Below, one piece after another: positions 50,257-60,458 of a stretch of DNA of 64,000 bases. A program made the translations under genes and the position numbers. Position 1 is the stretch's first letter; each line of letters starts with the position of its first letter. The notes below the pieces were generated by a model. The model was given only the letters and a program-made list of their open reading frames with translations, had not been told where the DNA came from and ran no database searches. The stretch is from Myxococcaceae bacterium (GTDB lineage Bacteria > Myxococcota > Myxococcia > Myxococcales > Myxococcaceae), in NCBI GenBank assembly GCA_016793095.1, contig JAEUJQ010000001.1, forward strand, positions 248,001-312,000, in the 5' to 3' direction.

Positions 50257-50689
50257 GCGTGTCGACGTACTCGCGCGTCAGCTCGAGCGAGGCCTTGCCA
50301 GCCGATGAGACCGTCTCATGCACGAGCTTGTCGTCGCCGCGGGGCGTCAGCGTCACGGAGGTCACTGGTCCGCCCTTGCCTTCGAACTCCAGCTTGCCGC
50401 CCTTCGCCTCGAGCCGTGGTGCTCCGGCTGCGCCGTAGTGGGTCAACACCAGCTTGCCGCCGTCGAGGTGGTAGACGGTCGCGCTCAGCACCTTCGTGCG
50501 ATCGGCCGCGGTCACCATCTCGAGCACCGCCGTCGCGTTCGAGATGACCCGCAGCGACACGTACTTCGTCGCGTCCTTCTCTCCCGCCTTCCAGTTGCCC
50601 TCGAGGGCCTTGAGCTTCTCGAAGGCTGCCGCCCCGTCGACCGGGGGCGCAGCGAGGAGCATTCCAACGGCGACGAAGAGCGGGGTCAT
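50249..50689 (-). CDS. Small exported protein, lipocalin/DUF1579-like
   Basis: This 146-residue protein has signal peptide MTPLFVAVGMLLAAPPVDGA. The mature part begins FEKLKALEGNWKAGEKDATK, a start typical of small beta-barrel proteins in the lipocalin-like/DUF1579 group, and continues as alternating strands (VLSATVYHLDGGKLVLTHYG, KLEFEGKGGPVTSVTLTPRG). A strong AAGGAGA ribosome site lies 7 bases before the ATG 50687-50689. Its 3' end overlaps the glycosyltransferase-like gene on the opposite strand by 8 bases. Function unknown. Confidence 0.75.
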   Translation of the reverse strand: MTPLFVAVGMLLAAPPVDGAAAFEKLKALEGNWKAGEKDATKYVSLRVISNATAVLEMVTAADRTKVLSATVYHLDGGKLVLTHYGAAGAPRLEAKGGKLEFEGKGGPVTSVTLTPRGDDKLVHETVSSAGKASLELTREYVDTLK

Positions 50690-50750
50690 GGAGGTCTCCT
50701 TCGAGGGGCGCGTCGAGCATAGCGGGCGACGCAGCCAGCGTGGGCCTTCT

Positions 50751-51833
50751 TCAGCGCCGCGTCGCGGTGCGCACCGAGCGCTTGAGCCCTTCCCAGGGCA
50801 CGCGCGCGATCGCCTCGGCGGCAGACACCCACTCCGACGCGTCGTGCTCGTCCGACAGACGCACCGGCGCGGCGTCGGGAACCCTGGCCATGAACGGGAA
50901 CTCGCGAGCCAGCCGGGGCGCGGTGCCCGGTGAGGACGGCAGCGCGAAGGCGTGAGGCACGTCGATGGGCTCGAGCGTCGCCTCGAGGCCGGTCTCTTCC
51001 CGAAGCTCACGGAGCGCCGCCCGATCGGGCCGCTCCCCCGGCTCCACCGACCCCGTCACCGGCTGCCAGAACCCACCCCTCGCGGCGGAGCGCCTCAGCA
51101 CCAGCACGCGATCGCGCGCCTCGTTCACCACCGTGACGCTCACCGTGTCCCGGGGCGGCGCGGCGCAGGTCAGGTCCGCCTCGAAGACAGCCCCGAAGTG
51201 GTGCACCAGCCGCGCCTCGACCTCGGCGAGCGTCGGCGCGAGCCCGGGCAGCTCCCTGGCCATCGAGGTCACGCCCGCCTCGCTGATGCCGCAGGGGACG
51301 ATCAGCTCGAAGTGCGAGAGATCCGGGTCGACGTTCAGCGCGAAGCCGTGCCGCGTGTACCAGCGGCTCAGGTGCACGCCGAGGGCGCAGATCTTCCGCG
51401 GGCCGCCCAGCCGCGAGGTCTCCACCCACACGCCGGGCCACTTCTCGATGCGCGTCGCGGTGATGCCGAAGTCCGCCAGCGCGCGGATGATCACCTCTTC
51501 GATGCTGCGCACGTAGCGGCGCACGTCCTGGCGACCCGGCCCGAGGTGAAGCAGCGGATAGCCGACGAGCTGACCGGGCCCGTGGTAGGTGACGTCGCCC
51601 CCGCGATCGGTCTCGAAGACGCCCACGCCCAGGGCGTCGAGCTCCTCCCGGCTCCGGAGAATGTTCGAGCCGTCGGCGCCCCGGCCCAGGGTCAGGACTG
51701 GAGGGTGCTCGAGCAGCAGCAGCGTGTCGGTGACGAGCCCGGCCCTCCGCGCCGCCTGGAATCGGTTCTGCAGCTCGAGCCCGTCGGCGTACTCGACGCG
51801 GCCGAGGCGGTGCCAGGTGACCGGGACGTTCAT
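50751..51833 (-). CDS. lipB: Lipoyl(octanoyl) transferase LipB fused to a NUDIX hydrolase
   Basis: This is a 360-residue fusion. Residues 1-225 are LipB, which moves octanoyl from acyl carrier protein to lipoyl domains. Landmarks are VLTLGRGADGSNIL, RGGDVTYHGPGQLVGYPLL, the acyl-transfer Lys147 in KICALGVHLSRW, and catalytic Cys181 in IVPCGISEAGVTSM. Residues 230-360 are a NUDIX domain with the perfect box GSVEPGERPDRAALRELREE-TGL (261-283), so both parts look active. The NUDIX part resembles NudB-like nucleoside-triphosphate hydrolases. ATG 51833 overlaps the preceding gene's stop by one base; GTG 51836 is an alternative. The purpose of the fusion is unknown. Confidence 0.93.
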   Translation of the reverse strand: MNVPVTWHRLGRVEYADGLELQNRFQAARRAGLVTDTLLLLEHPPVLTLGRGADGSNILRSREELDALGVGVFETDRGGDVTYHGPGQLVGYPLLHLGPGRQDVRRYVRSIEEVIIRALADFGITATRIEKWPGVWVETSRLGGPRKICALGVHLSRWYTRHGFALNVDPDLSHFELIVPCGISEAGVTSMARELPGLAPTLAEVEARLVHHFGAVFEADLTCAAPPRDTVSVTVVNEARDRVLVLRRSAARGGFWQPVTGSVEPGERPDRAALRELREETGLEATLEPIDVPHAFALPSSPGTAPRLAREFPFMARVPDAAPVRLSDEHDASEWVSAAEAIARVPWEGLKRSVRTATRR

Positions 51834-52960
51834 CACGGCGTCTTGTAGCGACCGGCAGGGATGCGCGCGATCAACGCCGCGAGCTCACGGGCGCCGCGGC
51901 CCGACCGTTCCGCCAGCGCGACGATGGACTCCAGCGCATCGGCGGGCAGCTCGATGTCCCGCGCGGCGAGCAGGCTCTTCGCCAGGTGCAGCAGCGCCTC
52001 GTGATCCGGCGTCGGCAGCGGCAGCACGGCGTCGACCTTCGAGAGCAGCCCCGGCGACAGGTGCGACGCGACCGCCTGGCTGAGCGAGTTCGTGTCGTAG
52101 ACGGGCTCCTCGCCGTGCTCTCCCTGGAGCACGAGCACTGGCCGGGGCGCATCGCCGCGCGCCGCGAGCACCGCACGTCGTTTCGGGTGCGCGTCGAGCC
52201 ACGCCTGCAGCGCGGCCTCGTCCTCTGGCGTCAACGGGGTGTTGAGATCGACGAGCAGCGTGTCCGTGTCGGGCAGCCGTGAGAGTGGTCGAGCGATGGG
52301 CTGGCCAAGAGACTCGAGGAAGGTCGTCTTCCCCGCGCCCTCGGGGCCCAGCACCAGGGCCACCTTCGGCAGGCGCCGATCCCAGATCGTCTTCGCCTTC
52401 GACTGCGAGGGGAGCTGGTGACGCAGGGCTGCGGGCCTGCGCGAGGCCGTCGGCGCAGGCACCGGGAGCTCGGCGATCGGAGTCCCCAGCAGCTTCGCGG
52501 CCGTCGAGACGCACCCGGCGCACACGTAGGCGCCTGCCGGGCCCGCGACCAGCGCGCCGACCTCGCCCTTCGGGCGACAGCAGAAGGAGCACCAGGCATC
52601 GATGGCGGGATCCGCCCGTTGAGCGCCCCGATCGAAGCTCGTCGAGCGCACCCCCTCGCCGCGGCGAGCCGGGCCGTCGAGCAGCTCGTCCCCGAACCCG
52701 AGCCCGTCGTCGTCGAGCTCGTCGTCGTCAACCGAGCCCTCCTCCAGCCCCTCCAAGAGATCACCGGGATCGCTGGGCGCCAGGACAGGCCGGCCCTCGA
52801 GGCGAGCGATGTGGCGCTCCATCTGTGCCGCCCGGCGCCCCAGGTTGCGGGCCCGATAGAAGTCCGCGGCCTGCTGCAGGTGCAGCACCGCCTGCTCGAC
52901 GTCGCCGGTCGCTTCGGCCTGCTGCGCGCTCGCGAGGAGCGCCCGGATCTCGGAGCTCAT
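51833..52960 (-). CDS. P-loop protein with ClpX-type C4 zinc finger and TPR-like N-terminus
   Basis: This is a 375-residue protein. Residues 1-60 form helical TPR-like repeats (EIRALLASAQQAEATGDVEQ, VLHLQQAADFYRARNLGRRA), followed by an acidic linker (residues 70-95). A C4 zinc finger of the ClpX type (CSFCCRPKGEVGALVAGPAG to YVCAGC; Cys124, 127, 147, 150) comes next. Then there is a P-loop domain with Walker A GPEGAGKTTFLESL (205-212) and a Walker-B-like VDLNTPLTPEDE. The last 40 residues (DALESIVALAERSGRGAREL) resemble the ClpX/Lon sensor region. It lacks the rest of an AAA+ unfoldase, so it is a divergent ClpX-like regulator rather than ClpX. The neighbouring lipB-NUDIX gene is coupled to it. 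Confidence 0.75.
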   Translation of the reverse strand: MSSEIRALLASAQQAEATGDVEQAVLHLQQAADFYRARNLGRRAAQMERHIARLEGRPVLAPSDPGDLLEGLEEGSVDDDELDDDGLGFGDELLDGPARRGEGVRSTSFDRGAQRADPAIDAWCSFCCRPKGEVGALVAGPAGAYVCAGCVSTAAKLLGTPIAELPVPAPTASRRPAALRHQLPSQSKAKTIWDRRLPKVALVLGPEGAGKTTFLESLGQPIARPLSRLPDTDTLLVDLNTPLTPEDEAALQAWLDAHPKRRAVLAARGDAPRPVLVLQGEHGEEPVYDTNSLSQAVASHLSPGLLSKVDAVLPLPTPDHEALLHLAKSLLAARDIELPADALESIVALAERSGRGARELAALIARIPAGRYKTP

Positions 52961-53077
52961 TCGGCGCGCACTCTACCGCGCCGCCGTGAGGAGGGTCTGC
53001 ACACGATCGTCGGCTCCCTCGCCTCCGCTCCTCCGCGATCACGGTCAGAAGCCTTGCACGCGGTGCGTCGTGCCCGC

Positions 53078-54268
53078 ATGACCGCCCTCACCTTGACCGA
53101 ACGCGGCCTCCATCGGCTGACCGAGGGGCTGCCCAGGCCCTACTGGTTCCTCTGGGCCGGGCTGCTCATCAACCGCACCGGCAGCTTCATCGTCCCGCTG
53201 ATGACCGTGTACCTGACGCGCGAGCGCGGCCTCTCGCTCATCGACGCAGGGGGCATCGTCGCCCTCTACGGCGTGGGATCGATCGCGGGCACGACGCTGG
53301 GCGGCTGGCTCGCCGACCACCTCGGCCGTCGCGCCACGCTGCTGCTGAGCCTCGTCTCCTCTTCGGTGGTCATGGTGGCGACCGGTCAGGCGCGCGAGCT
53401 GTCCACCATCTCGGCGCTCGTCTTCACCCTGGGCCTCACCGCCGATCTCTTCCGCCCTGCCAGCCAGGCGCTCGTCGCCGATCTCGTCGCGCCCGAGTAC
53501 CGCGTGAAGGCCTTCGGCACCCAGTACTGGGCGATCAACCTCGGGTTCGCGTTCGCGGCGTTGGTGGGTGGCTTCGTGGCACGCCACGGCTTCGAGGTGC
53601 TCTTCTTCGCCGACGCGGCCACCACGCTCGCCTGCGCAGGGGTGGTGTTTGCGGGAGTGCCGGAGACGCGGCCCGAGCGGAAGGCAGCGCTCGAGGGCTC
53701 GCTCATCACGCCGTTCCTCGACGGACGGTTCGTGCCGTTCCTCGTGCTCAGCTACGCCACGGCGTTCGTCTTCATGCAGCACCTGACCTCCCTGCCCAAG
53801 GACATGACGGACAAGGGCCTCGGCCCCGAGGCGTTCGGCATGGCGCTGTCGGCCAACGGGATCCTCATCGTCGTGCTCCAGCCGCTCATCCTGCGGGTGG
53901 TGACGACCGGCGCTCGTGGGCGACCGCTCGCGCTGGGCGCGTTGCTCACCGGGGTTGGCTTCGGGACCACCGCCTTCGCCGAGACGCTCCCGCTGTTCGT
54001 GCTGAGCGTCGCGGTGTGGACGCTCGGGGAGATCGTGATGGCCCCGGTGAACTCGACGGTGGTAGCCGATCGAGCGCCCGCACACCTGCGCGGACGGTAC
54101 CAGGGGGCGTTCGGGCTCACGTGGAGCCTCGCCCTGGTGACCGCGCCGATCGTGAGCCCCCGCCTCATCGCGGCGACCGGCATGACGGCGTTCTGGGGCC
54201 TGTGCTTCGCGGCCTGCGCGGTGGCGGCGCTCGGCTATCTCGTCTCCCTGCCAGCACAAACGCGGTGA
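53078..54268 (+). CDS. MFS transporter (drug/metabolite efflux type)
   Basis: This 396-residue protein has 12 predicted helices and the MFS loop motif GGWLADHLGRRATLLLS between helices 2 and 3. Family-like segments include AGLLINRTGSFIVPLMTVYL and FRPASQALVADLVAPEYRVK. The latter is typical of the DHA1-type multidrug transporters that begin with a DLxPxxxR signature in helix 4-5 loops. The start ATG 53078 has no strong ribosome site; GTG 53063 in the same frame is an alternative. It is divergent from the ClpX-like gene. The substrate is not determinable. Confidence 0.88.
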   Translation: MTALTLTERGLHRLTEGLPRPYWFLWAGLLINRTGSFIVPLMTVYLTRERGLSLIDAGGIVALYGVGSIAGTTLGGWLADHLGRRATLLLSLVSSSVVMVATGQARELSTISALVFTLGLTADLFRPASQALVADLVAPEYRVKAFGTQYWAINLGFAFAALVGGFVARHGFEVLFFADAATTLACAGVVFAGVPETRPERKAALEGSLITPFLDGRFVPFLVLSYATAFVFMQHLTSLPKDMTDKGLGPEAFGMALSANGILIVVLQPLILRVVTTGARGRPLALGALLTGVGFGTTAFAETLPLFVLSVAVWTLGEIVMAPVNSTVVADRAPAHLRGRYQGAFGLTWSLALVTAPIVSPRLIAATGMTAFWGLCFAACAVAALGYLVSLPAQTR

Positions 54269-54307
54269 CGCTTCAGGGGAGCGGCCGTTTCATCTACGGT
54301 CGCCCTC

Positions 54308-55030
54308 ATGCTGGCCATCGCGCTCACCGTGAGCCTCGTCCTCGCGCAGGATCCCGAGCCGGCGGCTGAGCCGCCACCAGATGACGCGCCCGCGGCCGCT
54401 CCTGCTCCCGACGGAACCGCTGCCCCGACTGGCGCCCAGCCGAGCGGCACGGGCGGTCCGGATCCGGCGATCACGGCCATGAAGCGGCAGACTGACGAGC
54501 TCGCTCGCGCTGCCGCGAAGCTGAAGGAGCTCACCGGCCAGGAGCGCGACAAGGCCCTCGAGGAGCTCCGCAAGAAGACCACCGGCGTCAGCGCCAACCC
54601 TGTGCTGCCGCCGCGCGACTTCAACCTCGAGGAGTACTTCGCGCTCTCGGAGCCCGAGCAGGCCTTCGTGGTGGCCCGCAGCTTCTTCGAAGCGCTCGTC
54701 TCGGGCGATGCCGGCCGGGTGGTGGACTACGCGGGCCTGCCCTTCATGCTCGAGGACAGGCGGATCGAGCGCCCCGACGAGCTGCGCTCGATCTGGGCCA
54801 AACACCTGCGCAGCAAGCGCACCGATCTGCTTGCCCTCTACGGCATTGAGGTGATGACGCCGCCCGAGATGGAGAAGAAGTACGGCCAGCCGCCGCCGCG
54901 CCTCAAGAGCTGGCCGTGGCGGAGCGGCCCGCAGCAGTACCTGGCCGTCGCCAACGTCTCGGGCCGCGCCGCCGTCGTGCTGCTCAGGTACGTCGGCTCG
55001 ACGTGGCAGGTGATCGCCTACCACGACTGA
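54308..55030 (+). CDS. Exported protein with NTF2-like C-terminal domain
   Basis: This 240-residue protein has signal peptide MLAIALTVSLVLAQ. A Pro/Ala-rich linker (about 20-50) is followed by a helical coiled segment (MKRQTDELARAAAKLKELTG). The C-terminal domain (about 100-240) includes YFALSEPEQAFVVARSFFEA, LVSGDAGRVVDYAGLPFMLE and AVVLLRYVGSTWQVIAYHD. That pattern fits a SnoaL/NTF2-like cone fold. It follows the MFS gene by 39 bases and ends 12 bases before the convergent unknown gene. Function unknown. Confidence 0.75.
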   Translation: MLAIALTVSLVLAQDPEPAAEPPPDDAPAAAPAPDGTAAPTGAQPSGTGGPDPAITAMKRQTDELARAAAKLKELTGQERDKALEELRKKTTGVSANPVLPPRDFNLEEYFALSEPEQAFVVARSFFEALVSGDAGRVVDYAGLPFMLEDRRIERPDELRSIWAKHLRSKRTDLLALYGIEVMTPPEMEKKYGQPPPRLKSWPWRSGPQQYLAVANVSGRAAVVLLRYVGSTWQVIAYHD

Positions 55031-55042
55031 GCGACGCCGCGC

Positions 55043-55558
55043 TCACCCCAACCGTCGCAGCCAGAACGGCTGGTCGGTTCCAGCCCAGTCCAGGTCGTCG
55101 ATCGACGGGCCCTCTCCGAACAGCTCTTTCAGCACCACGTCGGCCTCCGCGCGGCCCTCGTCGCATGAGGTCTCGTCCCACCGCACGCACCTGCCGCCAG
55201 GGACGAAGAGCTGACCGCAGTCGGAGATCGAGCTGTCGCCAGGAGAGGCCGCGGCGAGCCGCTCTTCTCGGGCGACGAGCGCGAGGGTCGTGAGGAACTG
55301 ATCGGCCTCGCCGACCGGGTGATCGGGTGGGAGCGGCGGGAGGACACGAGGGTGTTCAGCGGGCTCGAGCGCTGGCGCCGGCGCCGCGCCGCGCGAGACG
55401 TCGAAGGAGAACACGGTGCACGTGCCGCTCCAGTCAGGTGCCGCACAGAGCACGGGCCCACGCATCGCGGGACGCGCGCGAACGGCGTTCGCCCAGCGGG
55501 TGATGGTGGCGACGTCCGGCCTTCCCTGGACGAGGGTCAGCTGGACGCTGAAGCCCAC
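55043..55558 (-). CDS. Protein of unknown function
   Basis: This 171-residue protein starts at GTG 55556-55558 (GFSVQLTLVQGRPDVATITR). It contains a Pro-rich middle (APALEPAEHPRVLPPLPPDH) and four cysteines, in APDWSGTCTVFSFDV, CGQLFVPGGRC and SCDEGRA. No signal peptide or helix-rich membrane segment is seen. It follows the aminotransferase-bearing run in the opposite order (upstream on the minus strand is the aminotransferase, 3 bases away). I do not recognise the family, but the length, coupling and codon bias support a real gene. Confidence 0.6.
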   Translation of the reverse strand: MGFSVQLTLVQGRPDVATITRWANAVRARPAMRGPVLCAAPDWSGTCTVFSFDVSRGAAPAPALEPAEHPRVLPPLPPDHPVGEADQFLTTLALVAREERLAAASPGDSSISDCGQLFVPGGRCVRWDETSCDEGRAEADVVLKELFGEGPSIDDLDWAGTDQPFWLRRLG

Positions 55559-55561
55559 CGC

Positions 55562-56758
55562 TCAGCTCACCTTCGAGGCGAAGTCGGCGATGCGCCCGAG
55601 GCCCTTCTCGATGATCGCCTGCGAGGTCGCGAACGACAGGCGCAGGTACCCCTCGGCGCCGAACGGCTCGCCAGGCACCGCCGCCAGCAGGAAGTCCTCG
55701 AGCAGGATCTCGGACAGCTTGAGCGAGCCGGTGATCGTCTGGCCCTTGTACGACTTGCCGATCAGCTCACCCACGTCGGCGAAGCAGTAGAAGGCGCCCT
55801 CGGGGCGCGGGCACTTGATGCCCGAGATGCGGCTCAGCCCGTCGGCCATCAGATCGCGCCGCTTCAGGTACTCCTGCACCATCGCCAGCATCGGCTCCTG
55901 CGGCCCCTTGAGCGCCGTGACCGCCGCCTTCTGGATCACCGAGGTCGCGTTCGAGGTCGACTGATCCTGCACCATCTGCATGCCGGCGATCAGCTCCTTC
56001 GGACCCGCGGCGTAGCCGAGCCGCAGGCCGGTCATCGCGTAGGCCTTCGAGAAGCCGTTCACCACCACCGTGCGCGGCGCGAGATCGGGCGCGACGTTGG
56101 CGATGTTCTGAAAGCCCCCCTCGACGTACAGCAGCTTCTCGTAGATGTCGTCCGAGATGAGCAGGCAGTCGTGGCCGCGCACCGCCTCAGCGATGCCGAG
56201 CAGCGTCTGCTTCGAGAACACGCCGCCGGTCGGGTTCGACGGGCTGTTCAGCACCACCGCGCGCGTGCGGGGCGTCAGCGCCCTGCGCAGCTGCGCCGGG
56301 TCGGGCGCCCAGGTGGTGTGCGCGTTGGTCTCGACGATCACCGGCACACCGTCGGCCAGCCGCACCATGTCGGGGTAGCTCACCCAGTACGGCGAGAAGA
56401 TCACCACCTCATCGCCCGGCGAGAGGAGCGCCTGGAAGAGGTTGTAGAGCGAGTGCTTGGCGCCCACCGACACCAGGATCTGCTCGGGCGTGTACTCGAG
56501 CCGGTTCTCGCCTCTCAGCTTGTCGATGATCGCTGCCTTCAGCTCGGGGATGCCTCCGGTCGCGGTGTACTTGGTGAAGCCCGCGTCGAGCGCCCCCTTG
56601 ATCGCGTCCTTGATGTGCGCAGGCGTGTCGAAGTCCGGCTCGCCGGCGGCGAAGGAGACGACGTCGGCGCCCTTCGCAGCCAGCGCCTTGGCCTTGGCGT
56701 TCAGCGCGAGGGTGGGCGACGGCTTCGCGCTCTTCAGTCGGTTGGCGAGCTTGATCAT
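55562..56758 (-). CDS. Aspartate-aminotransferase-type PLP enzyme (class I/II)
   Basis: This 398-residue aminotransferase has KPSPTLALNAKAKALAAKGA, FAAGEPDFDTPAHIKDAIKG, GFTKYTATGGIPELKAAI, the PLP-binding NSPSNPTGGVFSK, LISDDIYEKLLY and the Schiff-base Lys in VNGFSKAYAMTGLRLGYAAG. Those features match AspC-type class Ib transaminases (aspartate or aromatic amino acids). ATG 56758 overlaps the coaD stop by one base; the GTG at 56761 in the same frame is an alternative. The coaD-aminotransferase order suggests a housekeeping run rsmD-coaD-aspC. Confidence 0.93.
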   Translation of the reverse strand: MIKLANRLKSAKPSPTLALNAKAKALAAKGADVVSFAAGEPDFDTPAHIKDAIKGALDAGFTKYTATGGIPELKAAIIDKLRGENRLEYTPEQILVSVGAKHSLYNLFQALLSPGDEVVIFSPYWVSYPDMVRLADGVPVIVETNAHTTWAPDPAQLRRALTPRTRAVVLNSPSNPTGGVFSKQTLLGIAEAVRGHDCLLISDDIYEKLLYVEGGFQNIANVAPDLAPRTVVVNGFSKAYAMTGLRLGYAAGPKELIAGMQMVQDQSTSNATSVIQKAAVTALKGPQEPMLAMVQEYLKRRDLMADGLSRISGIKCPRPEGAFYCFADVGELIGKSYKGQTITGSLKLSEILLEDFLLAAVPGEPFGAEGYLRLSFATSQAIIEKGLGRIADFASKVS

Positions 56759-57252
56759 CACGGCGTGGATCCCTTGTTGGCGTACTTCGCGCGCAGGCCG
56801 GCGGCGACGTTCGCAGGCACCAGCCCGTCCACGTTGCCTCCGAAGCTGGCCACCTCGCGCACCAGGTTCGACGAGACGTAGAAGTAGTCTTCGCCGGTCA
56901 TCATGAAGACCGTCTCGAACTCGGGGTCGAGCTTGCGGTTCATGTTCGCGAGCTGGAACTCGTACTCGAAGTCGCTCACCGCCCGCAGGCCGCGCAGCAT
57001 CACCTTCACGCCCCGCCGCTTGCCGTAGTCCACCAGCAGGCCCTGGAAGTCGTCGACCTCGACGCGCGCCTCGTCCGGGAACGCGTCGCGGATGAAGGTC
57101 TTCCGCTCTGGCACGGTGAAGAGCGGCTGCTTCTTCGGGTTCACGGCGATGGCGACGATCACCTTGTCGAACAGCTTGAGGCCCCGCTGGATCAGCGAGA
57201 GGTGACCGTTCGTGAGTGGGTCGAACGAGCCTGGATAGATGGCGACGGACAT
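56758..57252 (-). CDS. coaD: Pantetheine-phosphate adenylyltransferase
   Basis: CoaD makes dephospho-CoA from 4'-phosphopantetheine and ATP. This 164-residue protein has the nucleotidyltransferase motif [40 protein letters not shown], and [23 protein letters not shown] 57252 gives the family-normal length; the GTG at 57273, which overlaps the rsmD stop, would add 7 residues. It follows rsmD, the common rsmD-coaD order, and is coupled to the aminotransferase gene behind it. Confidence 0.95.
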   Translation of the reverse strand: MSVAIYPGSFDPLTNGHLSLIQRGLKLFDKVIVAIAVNPKKQPLFTVPERKTFIRDAFPDEARVEVDDFQGLLVDYGKRRGVKVMLRGLRAVSDFEYEFQLANMNRKLDPEFETVFMMTGEDYFYVSSNLVREVASFGGNVDGLVPANVAAGLRAKYANKGSTP

Positions 57253-57269
57253 CGGGCGCGCAGCGTCGT

Positions 57270-57830
57270 TCACGAGGCCAGGTGGGTCAATCGGAAGATC
57301 GAGACGACCGTCGCGCCGAACGCGCGCTCGTCGAGGCGCTGCCAGCGGCCGACCTGCTCAGGGAGCGCCTCGTCGGCCCCGTGCTCGATCACCGCGACGC
57401 CCTCTGCAGTGACGAGGGGCTCGATCGCCGTCAACACCTCGACGCCCGCGCGCGCCGCGTACGGGGGATCGGAGAAGACGAGCTCGAACCGGCCCCCCTC
57501 GGTCGCGAGCTGCTCGACCGCCTTCGTCACCGGCGCCGCGATCACCCGCGCGCGCGCCTCGAAGCCCAGGGCCTTCACGTTCTCGCGGCACAGCCCCACC
57601 GCCTCGCGCCCGCTGTCCACCAGCACCGCCTGCGCCGCGCCCCGCGAGAGCGCCTCGAGCCCCAGCGCGCCCGTGCCCGCGAACAGATCGAGCACCCGCA
57701 GCCCGTCGCACGTCTGCCCCAGCACGTTGAAGATCGTCTCACGCACCCGGTCGGCCGTCGGACGCGTCACATCCGAGCCTCTCGGCGTCTTGAGCGTTCG
57801 CCCTCTGGCTGATCCCGCGACGATGCGCAT
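57270..57830 (-). CDS. rsmD: 16S rRNA (guanine966-N2)-methyltransferase
   Basis: This 186-residue enzyme starts at ATG 57828-57830 with [20 protein letters not shown], the diagnostic RsmD N-terminus. Other landmarks are [17 protein letters not shown], the SAM motif [19 protein letters not shown], and the catalytic NPPY-like [14 protein letters not shown]. It methylates the N2 of a 16S rRNA guanine. The longer open frame toward the divergent gene lacks a family match. It is immediately followed by coaD. Confidence 0.94.
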   Translation of the reverse strand: MRIVAGSARGRTLKTPRGSDVTRPTADRVRETIFNVLGQTCDGLRVLDLFAGTGALGLEALSRGAAQAVLVDSGREAVGLCRENVKALGFEARARVIAAPVTKAVEQLATEGGRFELVFSDPPYAARAGVEVLTAIEPLVTAEGVAVIEHGADEALPEQVGRWQRLDERAFGATVVSIFRLTHLAS

Positions 57831-57939
57831 GCGACCGGGGAATACCTTTCCCTCCCTGGACCTGCACGTCTTCGTCCACATTTCGGACACCGATCGAGTA
57901 CACCTGTCGTCAGTTCAGACGAACGAGGCTGAAACGGGC

Positions 57940-59539
<1,600 letters not shown>

Positions 59540-59547
<8 letters not shown>

Positions 59548-60451
59548 CGGCGGCTCGAGGTACTTCCACCAGTCGATCTTCACCACCGACGACGGGGCGC
59601 CGCTGTGGTTCGAGCAGCGCGGTGAAGGCCAGGCGCTGCCGGCGGTGCTCTGCGACGGCCTCGGCTGCGACGGCTTCATCTGGCGCTACCTGTGGGAGCC
59701 GCTCACCGCCCGCCGCCGTGTGCTGCACTCGAACTACCGCGGCCACGGCAAGTCCGGCACCGCGACCGATCCGACCCGCATCGGCGTGGACTACACCTGC
59801 GACGATCTCGCGCGGCTGATGGATCACGCCGGCCTCGAGCGCGCCGCGATCTTCGGTCACTCCATGGGCGTGCAGGTCGCGCTCGAGTTCCATCGCCGCT
59901 ACCCGGCGCGGGTGGCCGGGCTCGTGCTGCTCTGTGGCTCCTACGGCACCCCGCTCGACACCTGGCACGATCACTCGCTGCTGCGCCTGGCCTTCCCCCG
60001 CATCAAGGCGTTCGTCGAGCGCTACCCGTCGATGGCGCGGCTGGTGACGTCGAAGCTGCTGCGCACCGAGCTGGCGGTGGAGTTCGGAATTCGCACCGAG
60101 CTGAACCCGTTGCTCATCAACCACAACGACTTCCACCCGTACATGGAGCACCTGGCGAAGATGCACCCGCTCGACTTCGTGCGAACGCTCGATTCGCTGA
60201 AGGACCACTCCGCCCTCGATCACCTCGCCGAGGTGAAGGTGCCGGCGCTGGTGGTCGGCGGCGAGATCGATCGCTTCACGCCCGTGTGGCTCTCGCAGCG
60301 AATGGCCGAGCTGCTGCCCGAGGCGAAGTACCTCTTCGTCCCCGGCGGCAGCCACACCGCGCCCCTCGAGCGTCCCGGCCTGGTGAACGGCGAGATCGAG
60401 GCCTTCCTCGACCGCCTGGAAGCCAGCGCGCCCTCGTGGCCGGTCGGCTGA
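59540..60451 (+). CDS. Alpha/beta hydrolase (haloalkane-dehalogenase/lipase-like)
   Basis: This 303-residue hydrolase has oxyanion segment VLCDGLGCDGFIWRY, SNYRGHGKSG, nucleophile elbow FGHSMGVQVALEFHRR, acid region VVGGEIDRFTPV and His in PGGSHTAPLERPGLV. The start is GTG 59540 with a strong ribosome site. It overlaps the sigma-54 activator gene by eight bases, so both proteins are coupled; it may act on the lipid or ester sensed by that regulator (inference). No signal peptide is seen. Confidence 0.88.
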
Positions 60452-60458
60452 CGCCGAA

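Noticed and set aside
47478-50438. A 986-residue plus-strand open frame spanning mrp antisense and the glycosyltransferase-like gene
   Set aside because: It crosses two real genes in the wrong frame and has no start or ribosome site typical of a gene. The protein is Arg/Ala/His-rich shadow sequence.
53045-54259. A 404-residue minus-strand frame opposite the MFS gene
   Set aside because: Charged, His/Arg/Glu-rich shadow with no domain; the plus strand encodes a 12-helix transporter.
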